Positions 12,837-23,800 of a stretch of DNA of 64,000 nucleotides are shown here, in pieces. Both the position numbers and the translations under genes were made by a program. Source of the DNA: Trichostrongylus colubriformis (taxonomy: Eukaryota; Nematoda; Chromadorea; Rhabditida; Trichostrongylidae); contig OZ022258.1 of NCBI GenBank assembly GCA_963978905.1, positions 52,250,591-52,314,590 of the forward strand, given 5' to 3'. Position 1 is the first letter of the stretch. Every line of letters starts with the position of its first letter. Under the pieces are notes generated by a model. It was not told the origin of the DNA and ran no database searches. It saw only the letters and a list, made by a program, of their open reading frames with translations.

Positions 12837-15800
12837 ATGGCACCACTGGTGGCTGAAGTGTCCGTCACAGTCATATCGGTCCTCTTATGTCTTATTGGTC
12901 TTTTCGGAAACTTCAGTCTGCTTTGGGCCACGATAACCGATAAGCAGTTACACAATAAAATCTGTAAGTTCGTGATTTGTGCATTTGACGGCTTTGAAAA
13001 ATTGTGTTGCTATTTCTGAAATGTGAGCGATATAGCATGATGATTTTGGGCAGAAAACGGAAGCGTGCTCTATACTGTCAAGAAACATCGGCACATCGGC
13101 ACATCGGTGTTGATTCCTGCCCATGTGTTATAGCGATTTGCTTCTCCAGGTGGGGCTCCACAGCGTCTCTTACGTCCTTTACTAACAGGTCGAGGGTCCG
13201 CTTATTCGTCTAACTCTTCGGCACACTTCTCCTTCCACTAGCAAGTGTAGCCCTTCAATAAAACTTTTCAGATTCACGACCCATTTCTCTTTGATATTCG
13301 TTCGAAGTATAATTTTTGATGATTGACGTTGACGTGAATTGGCTCACATTAATTCAAACCCGGCTTAGATCAGCAACAGCATGAAAAAGTAAACACCTCC
13401 AAAGTTCGTCAATTTTTGGTTGATAAGCTCACATTTTTAATCCAGCATTATCTTGGATCAGAGAGGAGTTGTGTGGTCTTCGAGCATTACCAGCAGTTTA
13501 GCAGCTTCGCACGTCTTTATTTTTACTGTGGATCCGGCACTATGAATTTTAGTAGAGAGCTTCGCTTGAGGACTACATAAACAACAACACTTTCTTCGTG
13601 TGCTGGGCACATTTAGACCTTTCTTGACCTGATTCTCCACGGTGCAGCTGAGGTGGCTTTGCATTTTGTTGACAGAACCCCATCAGCACAAATCCCTCGT
13701 AATTACATGTTAACGAAATCCTTGCTATGGTGGAGGATATATGCTCGCCAGGCTACGATCTCTGTGACGAAGTAGTATAGCCTGTGTTTTTCTGAAAAAC
13801 GACGCCGTCGAGTGGGCTTTTCTATTGGGACAATGAAAAGAAATGTAAAACGTGGCCACAGCTGCTGACGAGGACTTGTCTAAAAAATTTCATAGACACT
13901 GTTCGCAGTTGGAGTAAGAAGTAAGATTTTCCGCTTTCAATAGGGAAGACTACTATCTTTCATTTAAATTCGAAAAAAACAGTTTGCTCACACTGTCGGA
14001 GATGCTCTCAACAAAAAGGTAGACCAACAGCGTCACCTGGGTTTCAAGATCACAAGTGACCTCCACTTGGACGCCCACTGTCACTACATCGCTAAGAAGG
14101 CTTCGGCAGTTGTGAAGAAAGTGTTTCGAGTTCTTTCAGCGATGAACTACTACTATACTGTGCCCTTACGTTGGACCTACTTTAAAGTACGGTACGCCCG
14201 TTTCCAATGCTCACAAAGTCACATCGATTTCTGTACTCTGAAGGGTTCAAAACACGTTCGCGCATGCGGAAGCCAATGATCGGAAGTCTGAATTTTCTTC
14301 TTGATAGAATACCCTCGAGTAGGGAAAGGAACAAAAATTTCGTAATAAATCCTCGGCCATCGGAGGAGAAAACTGGATCTTATACTTTCTACAAAACACT
14401 TCATAGTGGGTGTAGACTAATTCCTAACCACTTTTGTGCTATGCGTTTATTTGTGACCAGGGGCGAGCACATCAAACATGCACTTCCGCAAGCTAGGCAT
14501 AATTTGAGGCACAATTACTTCACAAGTAGCCTGTACTGATTATTTTAAACTAAGTAGATTCAAACCATTTCCTGAAGGCATCATTGCGTTTGAGAATGTC
14601 ATAGATAGCTACCTGGTTCCGTAGAGCATATCACATTGCCTTGTTCTCCTTCCGCCAATGTATGTGTTCACTGCTGTTCATTTTTTGGTTGTTTGTTGTT
14701 TCTATCAGTACAGTTTCTCCGTTTGTCTGATCGTAGTCCTCAGTTTAGGTCCACCGAGCTTGTTTTGTCAATTAGGTTTTTCCTTGCCCACGGTCCTTGC
14801 ACTACTTTTTCACGTTTGCTTTTTTATAATACTTTAAGTTTTACTTATTTCCTTCGATTGTTTATCTCAATAAAAATTGTTTAAAGGTTATATTATGGCT
14901 GTCATCGCATCACTACATGTAATTTGTCTACTAAGTGAGCTGTATATCGAGGCACGACAACTAAGGTTAATGAAAAAATTGCCTCTAAAAACTGGATAAA
15001 GTAGCATCTTGCCATTTCAGATTTCATGCTCTTCTACGATCGGAGTGCTTTCGACATACATGCGTCTATGTGTTTTCTATAATGTCTCAGTCGTTAATGT
15101 TTCTTATGATGGCCGCAGATTATCTTCTCGCCATGGCAATACCTCTGAGGTAATTTTCATAGGTTTTGGGGTTACTCACAGGCACTAGCATTTTTTTCTT
15201 CATTCTTCGAGTTTTTTCTTTTTCTGTAGCTGTTGTAAACCGCAGGCCCAAGCACTGCGTAGTGGCACAGGTGAGAGCGTGAGTTGCAAAGTATGAGGCA
15301 TACATTTCAAATGTGGAGCTCAGGCACTTCACATTAGGCTCATCCGCACTACCTTGGAAGAGGCGTGAAAGCTGAGCTGAGCTGTTTAACGACTCTCCTC
15401 GAACTCGCTTCGAAAACGGATGGCCAAAAGGGTTAATGGAACTTAACATTTTGACATAGGTCGGTGGCGACGTCCGTGCCTCCTCGGAGTGCCACTGGAG
15501 ACTGCTCTTCCCACCAGAAGAGCTGAGCTAGACACTGACAACACCGTAATTCCGGCGACAGGCCAAAGCGACAGGCCGGCTGATGGACAACATGTCGTAT
15601 CAACATGGACAATGGCTCATCAAATCACCACACAAGCTACGGCGTACCCGGTAAGCGACGCGCGGCAGCGGGACCCGGCTGTCGTGATAAATATGCGAGG
15701 GGTATCGACGAGCGGACGGCGTCGACTAAATAAGCCAGTCCACCACCACCACCATCAATCCCGATTTGCTACACTTAATGTTGGCAGTATGACAGTTAGA

Positions 15801-18800
15801 GGAACAGAAGTGGCGAATGCACTCAAGAGGAGACGAATTGATGTATGTGCGGTGCAAGAGACAAGATGGTCGGGATCAAAATCACGAGACATCGGCGATG
15901 GATACAAGATCATATACCACGGCAACGATAACACACGAAATAGAATGGGCATCATCATATCAGAAAGATACCGAGATGCCGTCGCAGAGGTATGCCGTTA
16001 TGACGACCGGTTAATGAAGATCATCGTCATCGCAAGCAACACCAAGCTCCACGCATTCTCTGCATATGCACCACAATGCGGATGTACTGATGCAATGAAA
16101 GATGCATTCTGGGAGATGCTCGATGCTAAAACAAGAGAAGTGCCCACGGAAGACATGCTAATTGTGCTTGGAGACTTGAATGGACACATCGGCGAACAGA
16201 GCGACAGCCACACTGCACACGGTGGACACGGATATGGCACAAGAAATGAGGGTGGGGGAATTCTCGAATATGCGGAGGCAAATTCTCTCATTATTGCAAA
16301 CACCTTTTTCAAGAAAAGACCCAGCCATTTTGCCACCTACTACAGTGGCTCCACCTCAACCCAGATCGACTTTGCACTGGTACGTCATGCACATGCCCGC
16401 CTCGTTCACGATGCCAAGGTCATCCCGTATGAAACAGTGGCAACTCAACACAGGCCACTCGTCGTCAAGATGAATGTCGCACCACCAAAGACAGAGCACG
16501 TCGAAAGGACAGGAGCAGAAACCATAAAATAGTGGAGATGGAAAGAGAAGAAACATCTCATACCACTCCTCATCAAACTTCCACCAATCACTGATGATAT
16601 CAATGACACATGGAAGACGGCATGCGTCACCATCCGAGACATTGTACAGAGAGAGATTGGCGCGACCAAACCAGGAAGACGATTCATTGATAGCAGCCAT
16701 GGATATGGACAGATGAAGTAAAGGAGAGAGTAAGAGAGAAGAAGAGGCTGTATCACATCTTCCTTAGTACGCGTGCACAAGACGACCTTGCGAGATACAA
16801 GACAGCGAAGAGAGCAGCGAAGATGGCAATTGCAACAGCAAAAGCAGACAAGCAGAAGGAATTGTACGACAAGTTGGACACAAGAGAAGGAGAGAGGGCT
16901 GTGCACCGACTGATACGAGCAAGGCACCAGAAGACTGAAGATATCGAGAAGTTCCACGGAATCAACGATGAAAACGGCAAGCTGCTGATTGAAAGGAGGA
17001 GCGTGATGGAGAGATGGAGAGCATATTTCGAAAAGATATCGACATGCACATTCCCCCATCCTCCACTGCCATCGGCAGCTCCCGTACAAGGACCGATCGA
17101 GAAGATATCAGAGGAAGAAGTGAGGGTTGCACTCAGAGCAATGAAGACAGGCAAGGCATGTGGACCAGACGACATAGCTTCAGAAGTATGGAAGTCACCA
17201 AACTGGAATCCTTCCCAGTGGCTCGCCAGTCTGTTCAGTCACATCATTCGCAATGACTGTGCACCAGAAGTATGGAGCAACAGCATCACCGTGCCTATAT
17301 GGAAGAAGAGAGGAAGCCCAGCAGACTGCACCAATTATCGTCCTATTCGCCTCCTCTCACATACAATGAAAATATACGAAAGGGTCATCGAAGCCAGAAT
17401 CCGAAAAGCGGCTAACATTAGCGTAAACCAGTGTGGATTCGTGAAGGATTGCGGCACCACAGATGCTAATCATGCCATGAGACTCCTCGTCGAGAAGCAT
17501 AGAGAGAAAGGACAACCGCTCTACCTAGCATTCCTTGACATGGAGAAAGCATTTGATCGCGTTTCACATGACCTGATCTGGATGGCACTTCGCAAACGAG
17601 GCATCCCAGAGGACCTAGTCAAGCGTGTGCAACTTCTCTACAGAAACCCTAAAAGTCAAGTGCGGACTACAGCAGGGACATCAAAACATTTCAACATCAA
17701 TGTTGGGGTCCACCAAGGAAGTGCCCTCTCCCCCCTGCTCTTCATCATTGTAATGGATGCAATCACGCGCGACCTCCAGCGAACAGCACCATGGACTCTC
17801 CTCTATGCAGACGACGTCATGGTAGCGGCAAATTCCAAACCTGAGCTCCAGAGCCAAGTACAGTGATGGAAAGACAGGCTGGCAAGACATGGACTGAGGC
17901 TAAACATCAAGAAGACAGAGTATCTCACAACGGATACCACACAAGATGGCACCATTCGAATCAGTGGAGAGGATATGCCCAGGACAACACACTTTAAGTA
18001 CCTTGGCTCTACGATCAGTGAAGACGGAAGTCTGCGACAAAAAGCCACGGCTAGAACCAACTCGGCATGGATGAAATGGAAGGCCACAGCAAGCGTGCTT
18101 TGTGACAGGAAAATCAGCGACCGTCTCAAATCAAAGGTATACCGCACTGTGGTGAGACCTGTCGCCCTCTACGCATCCGAAACATGGGCTGCAACAAAAG
18201 AAACAGAACGGAAGCTTGGAACAATGGAGACCAAGATGTTGAGATGGATGTCAGGGCTGGCGAGGCTGGACAGAGTATCAAACATCGACATTAGGAATCG
18301 GTATGGCGTCGTCCCAATAGACGAGAAGATGAGAAAAAGCAGACTGAGATGGTTTGGCCACGTACCGAGAGCAGATGAAAACAGCATAGCACGGATTGGA
18401 TACGAACTAGAGGTGGATGGTAAGCGACCAAAAGGACGACCGAAGCAAAGATGGACCGACACTCTTTATCAAGACATGAAGAAACGAGGACTCCATCCCG
18501 ACGACGCAGCAAATCGAGAAATGGAGACAGAAGTCCAGACAAGCGGACCCTGCAACAGAGCGGGACAAACGCTGAAGAAGAAGAAGAACATTTTGACATA
18601 GGTCGGACAGCCAGCGCTGAAGCTCTTTACAAAGCTTTTGTCATAGAGGTTAGATTCATGACTGCGTCGGAGAGCGTGAGCACCACGTAACGTGTACTAG
18701 AGTTGCTGAGAAGCATAACCTAAATTATTGAAAAGCTTTGAAGCCTCACACTTGCATGGATTTGTTGTTAAAGACACACTTCGCGATAATCAGATAGAAC

Positions 18801-21800
18801 GATTTTCTTTTTCGAACAGTAGACTCTTGGGTAACTGGTCAGTCTGCACATTTTCGCGTCGCCACGGTGCGCTATCACGGCGCTACACCTGCTCGAGCAC
18901 ACCGGCGCCACCCACTTGGGCTCCCTTATTGGTCAACACAATGGTTAGCATCGTGGGTTCGAGCAGGTGTAGGACACTGTGACCACGCGAAAATAGTGAG
19001 GACTGACCACTTACCCTAGGATCTACTGTTCCAAAAAGGTAAATTTACCTATCTGATAATCGCGAAGTGAGCTTTGACTTTTGCTTTTGCTTTCCTCATC
19101 CAATTCATTCTCAGTATGCTTGGGGAAAAGACGAAATTTTTTTAGTTTTTTTTGCATTATTCATTTGTATACTATGGCACTTTGAACATCTTAACATGTC
19201 TCACTCAAGTCCAAGTCATCATAGACACTACACGTTTCGCACGCTACCATATGTCTTCTACATGTGCATTCCACCGCTGTTATTCGGATCAGCTTCGGTT
19301 GTGTTCTGTACAATATTCATGGATGACGAAGTGACTGACATTTGCACGCCCATTCAAGGTAGCAGACACCTGGGGACTTTCGTTATCATTATCATTGTTA
19401 TCATTATCACTGATGCTCCGACGTTTTCCAGCAATGCCGCGAAAGGTGGGATGGCTGATAGTCGCTGTCGTTAATGTTTTCAACATTTTCATTCTGCTGA
19501 TGCTACTTTGTTTAGTCGCATTAGTCAAGTACAAGAAGCGACAATCTAACGGACTGACAAGTATGTAAACTTAGTGGTTTGTTATAAGTATGCTCAATTA
19601 TGGGGAGAAGCTTGTCAGAGTCGTAGTCACGGGACCCGACTGTCACTGTGAAGGATTAAAAATTTATCGCTTTATTTTAGGTCAGCGGCTTTCTACACAT
19701 TCTCGAACTTCTTTGGCGAAAGAGTTGAAAGTATGGCTTTTATATTTTTATTTATTTGCTAATTTTACAATAGCTTGCTCTTCCTCACATCTGAGGCGAA
19801 AATTGGAAGGATTTTTGGCCTTCGGAAAGGTCTGAAACGTTAACAGCGTGCGAAAGAATGGGAATGCGTGTAGGTGGATCCTCCTTTCACTATAAATTCT
19901 TTACATAGCTGCGGACATCCAATGTATCATGGAGGAACGATAGCCGCAGCTTGTCTAGAACAGTCATCACTAAACCGCTTATGGAGAACCATACCACGAT
20001 CGGACACTACCATACAGCTCGATTGCTGGGATGTTTAAATTCCCTGAAGAAACGGTGTACGGAAATCCCATGATGTACTTCTTTCGAAATCCATCTACTA
20101 GATACGGTGATACTGGAGTGAAGGGAGGGGGGGGCACACGACAAAAGCAGAGTACGCGTCCAGTTCCTGCTTAAAGGAATCGTCCACGGAAAATGAGTTT
20201 TTGTTTTACCCATATGTTTATGTTGTATTTGCCTAATGTTGGCCTCATGCGTAATTTCACGCGAAAAAATGTGAATCTGGCTGAGATACAGCACCACATA
20301 GTGCAGTCCCAGTGGGCGGGGCCTCCGTGTAAAAGCCTCGTCCCGTCTTCCGCCGCCGTTGGGAACGGAGAGTAGAACTATTTACGTAACCTTCTGTTCC
20401 TACAATGCGTCTCCGACCACGGCGGACGCGGTACGAGGCTTTTACACGTAGGCCCCGCCCACTGGGACCGCACTTTGTGGTGCTGTATCTCAGCCAGATT
20501 CACATTTTTTCGCGTGAAATTTCGCATGAGGCCAACATTAGGCAAATACAACATAAATACATGGATAACACAAAAACTCATTTTCCGTGGACGATTCCTT
20601 TAATAGTGTTCGCAGTTATTTTATGCCTTGATACAACTAACTAATTGGAAACGTATAATTCGTTCTTGCATGAGCACGTTACGAGAAAATTAAACTAAGC
20701 AACTATTTATGCGTATTTGCTTAAGGCTGGTGGCAGGTCACCTCCTCCGCGTAGTCGAAGGCTTACACAAGATGAAAAAACACAAGTTTCTTCCATCAAA
20801 GTCGTTTCTTCGCAGAATTCAAGCCTGATTCGGTTAGCGCTATGACCTCTCTATGCTCGAGCTATAGAGTAAGACGCGGAGCACAGTATACCGCCCCTCC
20901 TCCCTTCCCCCTCCTCTCCCGCTTCTAACTCCCTCTGCGCTTTGGATACGGTACTGGATAGAACCACAAGAAGAACCGAAAAATTTTCTCTTCTGCAAAG
21001 CAAAAAAAAAAAACAGGAAGAACAGCAGCTCGTCTTATCTCGCCGAGCAACATTTGACTAGCTGTAGGCGGGAAGAGCGCAGTTCAAATTTTCACAACCA
21101 GTGTTGATTTGCTTCACACCTTGTGTCCCTGACAACATGACCGTCGCTTCTTCGCTACTCGAGCCCTCACTGCTTTGCATTCCTGAGAGCATCACCCGAT
21201 CGGAAGCTACCTTGAGGTACCGTAGCTCAGCGGGATTCTTTTTTTCTGCGTCAAACATCGACCGCGGCAGTATACAAATTCAGCATATACGTATGACTAA
21301 CAAGTGAGCTCAAATCTCTGTAGACGTTCTTTTGAGGAAACCAGGAGGGCTATTTTTTGTGGAATATGAAACAGGGTGCTCAGTAGTATCATAGTAGAGA
21401 TAGAACGAAACAGAATGGCAAAAAACCAAGAAACTGAAAGTCGACCCCTTCAATTTCTCTCGCGTACCCTCTGCGACACTAGCCAGGGTTAGATTGCAGA
21501 CGGGCGAGTCTAAATTAGACGGCGGCGAACGTTGTCCCACTTTGCCTGCAACTCGCTCGGCTGATGAACTTTGGAGCGAACCGGCGACGCTAAGCCGCTC
21601 TTTTCAAATGCGAGTTTTGCTACACATCACGTCTACTGGAGTGGAAGGTTTGAACTGGAAGAGCATGTATTCCCAGTTCTCATTTTCTCCTTACCCCTTC
21701 CGTTTCATGTATTCATTTATTCCCCCTCTGAGGATGAAACGAATGTTGGTGGTTAGCATGGTAGAGGTGGGCCCTAGCGCTGATGGGGTTGCTGTATCAC

Positions 21801-23142
21801 ACATTTGTTCGAGTCTTCTTAGGTTTTGAAGTGGAGTCGAAGTATTAGGTTGTCCCAAAAGTCTTGTAGGATTTTTCCAAAAAATCAATAACTCTTGTTT
21901 GCTTCGAGGCAGGTCTAGGCGGTTCAGGAATATGGTAGAACGTTCTCTAAGCTTTCTAGGAAAATATATATTGACCCACCAGATCCCGTAGTGAGAGCTG
22001 CAATGCCCGTTGTCGGTACTCACCCAACTCACGGAGTCATCTAATATGAGCGGTCTTGCGGCACCAAAACGACGGAAGCTTGCCACTCCATCAGTCCTGC
22101 ATTGGACAAGGGATGTGTGAGCTAAGAAACCATGCGCCGCTGGTCCATCTTCTTCAGCAACGGCGAAATTGACATGGGAGAAAATCACGCTCAGGACTGT
22201 GCTACTTCTGCGACGCTGAAGGAATGCTCTCTCATGAGGTGCTGGTAAAGGCGAGACAGTCACCGCTACCGTATGCACCCACCAGCTCCAGCAGCTCGTC
22301 GTCGCTATTCGAGAAAAGCTCCAAGAAAGGTCCGCGGAGGGAGCGTCGTCACCCTCCCATGACGACGCTCCCTCCGATTTCACGAAAAGTACCCAGGCCA
22401 AGCTACACGAGCTCGGCTGGGATGTCCAGCCCTACAGGCCATACTCTCCAGACATTGCCCCTTCTGACTATCACCTTACCCATTCTCTTGAATCCTTCCT
22501 GGCCAAGAGAAAATTCGTTGATAATGACATGCTTGCAAAGGTGATCGCTGACTTCATCGACTCCCAGAACTTAGAGTTCCGGGAGGAGGGAATCAACGAT
22601 TTACCTATGAGATGACAGAGTGTTATCGGTAACAATGGTGAATACGTTGTTGCCTAATTGTTGTTTGTTGAAAGAAAAAATAAGAAAAAATAATAAAAAA
22701 AATACTACAAGACTTTGGGACAACCTAATACTTACTTTCAAGATCACGTATTATGACTTACTAGCTGATAATCAAACTTACAGTTGATGCTGTCATTCGT
22801 TGTGTCAACCGTTATCTTCGTGTGTTCCTGGTGTACTGTTGGGATCCTCGCTTACATTGCCTTCAATTATCTTCGAGCAGAGCAATCGGTCATTATGCAG
22901 ACCTACACTGTGAGTTGAATGTGTGTTTGCGTATTGTGTGTGCATTCAGCATCATCATTCAGGTAATACTCGTCCTTCCATCTTATTGTCAGTGCTACTA
23001 TGTGACCTACGTCCGTTCACCTCACCATCGTTCAGCGTATCGTAGACAACAACGATATCTTTTTCCATGCTTGTTCAGTATTCGGCACGACATTAACACT
23101 GATTCAAGCATTGTGCAACACAGAAGCGGTCATCATAGTTAG
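12837..23142 (+). CDS. Seven-TM chemoreceptor, Srsx-like (receptor B, 8 exons)
   Basis: Predicted 317-aa receptor, paralogue of receptor A. Exons: 12837-12963, 14887-14965, 15021-15149, 19225-19358, 19432-19560, 19681-19730, 22784-22909, 22963-23142. TM1 has LCLIGLFGN; TM2 ends CLLSELYIEARQLR; TM3 begins SECFRHTC and ends DYLLAMAIPLR; exon 4 has the CIPP helix and DICTPIQ extracellular Cys; exon 5 TM5 with a basic end; exon 6 the short loop 3; exon 7 TM6 (FVCSWC); exon 8 TM7 and RSPHHRSAYRRQ. Phases match receptor A exactly. The start codon is 3 nt after a TTTACAG acceptor. The gene is long because intron 1 holds a CR1-type fragment, intron 3 an RTE element and a MITE, and intron 6 a TTAA MITE and a mariner; no coding exon is interrupted. 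Function in chemosensation is inferred from the family. Confidence 0.85.
13870..14600 (+). pseudogene. CR1-type non-LTR reverse transcriptase, 3' fragment
   Basis: Conceptual translation across at least two frameshifts gives the C-terminal part of a non-LTR reverse transcriptase. FIDTVRSWSKK and KTTIFHLNSKK resemble the WSKKW..NxxKC..LHLG region. RHLGFKITSDLHLDAHCHYIAKKAS resembles the LG..ISSDL.F..H...I..KA block. KTGSYTFYKTLHSG and HNLRHNYFTSSLY resemble the C-terminal tail of CR1/L2-like elements. Only the 3' end is present, as expected for 5'-truncated retrotransposition. It lies in receptor B intron 1, same strand. Clade assignment is tentative; the reverse-transcriptase origin is more secure. 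Confidence 0.65.
15445..15464 (+). repeat. Left target-site duplication of RTE element
   Basis: AACATTTTGACATAGGTCGG occurs here and, identically, at 18587-18606. The pair brackets the retrotransposon exactly, as expected for target-primed insertion. Confidence 0.9.
15489..16532 (+). pseudogene. RTE endonuclease region of broken ORF
   Basis: The 347-codon open segment has an N-terminal stretch of about 90 residues, then an exonuclease/endonuclease/phosphatase-family domain: FATLNVGSMT at residues 93-102, the metal-binding QETRW block near 120, a GDLNGH catalytic block near 228, TQIDFALVRH near 293 and TQHRPLVVKM near 320 in place of the common SDH motif. The enzyme would nick the target DNA to prime reverse transcription. 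The frame stops at a TAG, but similarity continues in frame past it, so the stop is a lesion. Confidence 0.85.
16700..18586 (+). pseudogene. RTE reverse transcriptase region of broken ORF
   Basis: Downstream of the frameshift, the frame beginning WIWTDEVKERVREKKRLYH runs into a non-LTR reverse transcriptase: KTGKACGPDDI (16.15-17.17 kb), the NYRPIRLLS block (about 17332-17358), AFLDMEKAFDRV (about 17526-17562), GVHQGSALSPLLF (about 17704-17745) and the catalytic YADD (about 17804-17815). A TGA at 17864 sits in QVQ-stop-WKDRL, consistent with a CGA-to-TGA change. After it come the FKYLGSTISEDG block and the RWFGHVPRADE and GRPKQRWTDTLYQDMKK tail typical of RTE proteins. The last codons run through the 3' simple repeat. 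Confidence 0.85.
18587..18606 (+). repeat. Right target-site duplication of RTE element
   Basis: Identical to 15445-15464 over all 20 bases, immediately after the GAAGAAGAAG tail of the element. Perfect identity argues for a comparatively recent insertion. Confidence 0.9.
18777..19069. mobile_element. MITE with about 95-bp inverted repeats
   Basis: The ends read CACTTCGCGATAATCAGATAG inward from the left and, inverted, from the right. Complementarity continues through AACAGTAGA, the GGGTAACTGGTCAGTC block and ATTTTCGCG…CAC(A/G)GTG. The unpaired centre carries its own shorter inverted pair, ACACCTGCTCGA and TCGAGCAGGTGT. It has no coding capacity. It lies in intron 3 of receptor B, about 170 bp after the RTE element. 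Confidence 0.75.
20175..20599. mobile_element. Palindromic 425-bp TTAA-flanked MITE, copy 1
   Basis: TTAA at 20171-20174 and 20600-20603 flanks a 425-bp unit whose arms (about 190 bp) are inverted repeats: AGGAATCGTCCACGG at the left and CCGTGGACGATTCCT at the right. The TTAA target duplication points to piggyBac-type mobilisation. A second copy of identical length lies at 51123-51547. Intron 6 of receptor B contains it. No transposase is encoded. Confidence 0.85.
21010..21260 (+). repeat. Dispersed repeat, paired with 23575-23800
   Basis: Shares AGCAGCTCGT, AGCTGTAGG, AGCGCAGTTCAAATTT-like, GTGTTGATTTGCTTC-like and GCCCTCA blocks in the same order with 23575-23800. Family and boundaries unknown; diverged. 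Confidence 0.4.
21845..22728 (+). mobile_element. Mariner element, internally deleted
   Basis: The 884-bp element has inverted ends TTAGGTTGTCCCAAA.GTCTTGTAG flanked by TA (21843-21844, 22729-22730). The 3' part encodes the C-terminal half of a mariner transposase. Full-length mariners are about 1.3 kb, so this is a deletion derivative. It lies in intron 6 of receptor B. Confidence 0.85.
22330..22660 (+). pseudogene. Mariner transposase remnant (C-terminal half)
   Basis: The plus strand, with frame changes and a premature stop, reads HDDAPSDFTKSTQAKLHELG, then WDVQPYRPYSPDIAPSDYHL, then SFLAKRKFVDND and FREEGINDLP, ending NNGEYV. These correspond to the HDNARPH, PPYSPDLAPSDYHLF and GKKF blocks and the WxKVIxNNGEY tail of mariner transposases. 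The last catalytic Asp of the DD34D triad (APSD) is present; the first is absent from this copy. Non-functional. Confidence 0.8.
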
Positions 23143-23574
23143 CAGAAATCATTTACTTAGTGCGAGGTGGGGATTTCCTACAAGTACGGTGAGTTTAAAT
23201 GTAAAAATCCTTGCACATTCTTAACAATTGCAAATAAGTTCGTGTTCCAGGTGGAAGTGGGGCAGCAGGAACCTAGCGCGGCGATGTTTCAAAGTGCAGT
23301 CCTCGTCTATGATCTCAACTTGTATTTCGATAATTACTAATTAATGATTATTTAAACACAGTAGTAGTTACTTACTCTCTTTAATACATTCCTTCTCATT
23401 TTTTCCATTTCTTTCCATGGATCACGATGGATCAGACATACGTGACTTTTCACTTTAGAGGAATCGCCCACAGGAATTCCATGATTCTCAGTTTTCCGGG
23501 AATCACCCGCTAGATACGGCACATGAAGAGAAACACAAAAATAACCAAGATATATCCTTTGTTCCAATGCAGAA

Positions 23575-23800
23575 AGCAAAAAATTCCAAGAAGAGCAGCT
23601 CGTTCGAATTCTCACCATATTTTCTCACACAGCGAGGGAACAGCTGTAGGGGAGCACAGTGCAGTTGAAATTTATGCGCTCAATGTTGATTGGCTTCTCA
23701 TTCTGCTTCCTAACCACGTGATCGCCACCTCTTTTGCTCCCAGAGCCCTCAATGTAACGCTCGAGGGGGTGGGACGATCGAGTGCCTGCGCCCGCATGGT
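23575..23800 (+). repeat. Dispersed repeat, paired with 21010-21260
   Basis: Contains the same ordered blocks as 21010-21260 (AAGAGCAGCTCGT, AGCTGTAGG, GCAGTTGAAATTT, TGTTGATTGGCTTC, GAGCCCTCA). No inverted ends were found, so the class is unknown. Confidence 0.4.

Larger units (their letters stand above)
15465..18586 (+). mobile_element. RTE-type non-LTR retrotransposon, broken
   Basis: A 3122-bp element lies inside intron 3 of receptor B in the same orientation, flanked by a perfect 20-bp direct repeat. It encodes an apurinic-type endonuclease followed by a reverse transcriptase and a C-terminal GRPKQRW-type tail, and ends in a GAAGAAGAAG simple repeat rather than poly(A), which fits the RTE clade. 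Length suggests a nearly complete copy. It is inactive: a TAG at 16530, a frameshift near 16690-16700 and a TGA at 17864 interrupt the reading frame. Confidence 0.9.

Noticed and set aside
13458..13664. Minus-strand frame with a cysteine cluster (RKCCCLCSPQ)
   Set aside because: Superficially zinc-ribbon-like, but single, short and without a partner motif or repeat ends; not enough to call a transposase remnant.
16445..17175. Long minus-strand open frames across the RTE element
   Set aside because: They are antisense shadows of the endonuclease/reverse transcriptase reading frames.
21691..22401. 236-codon minus-strand open frame over the mariner
   Set aside because: It runs across the left TIR and flanking DNA and is antisense to the transposase remnant; no domain recognised.
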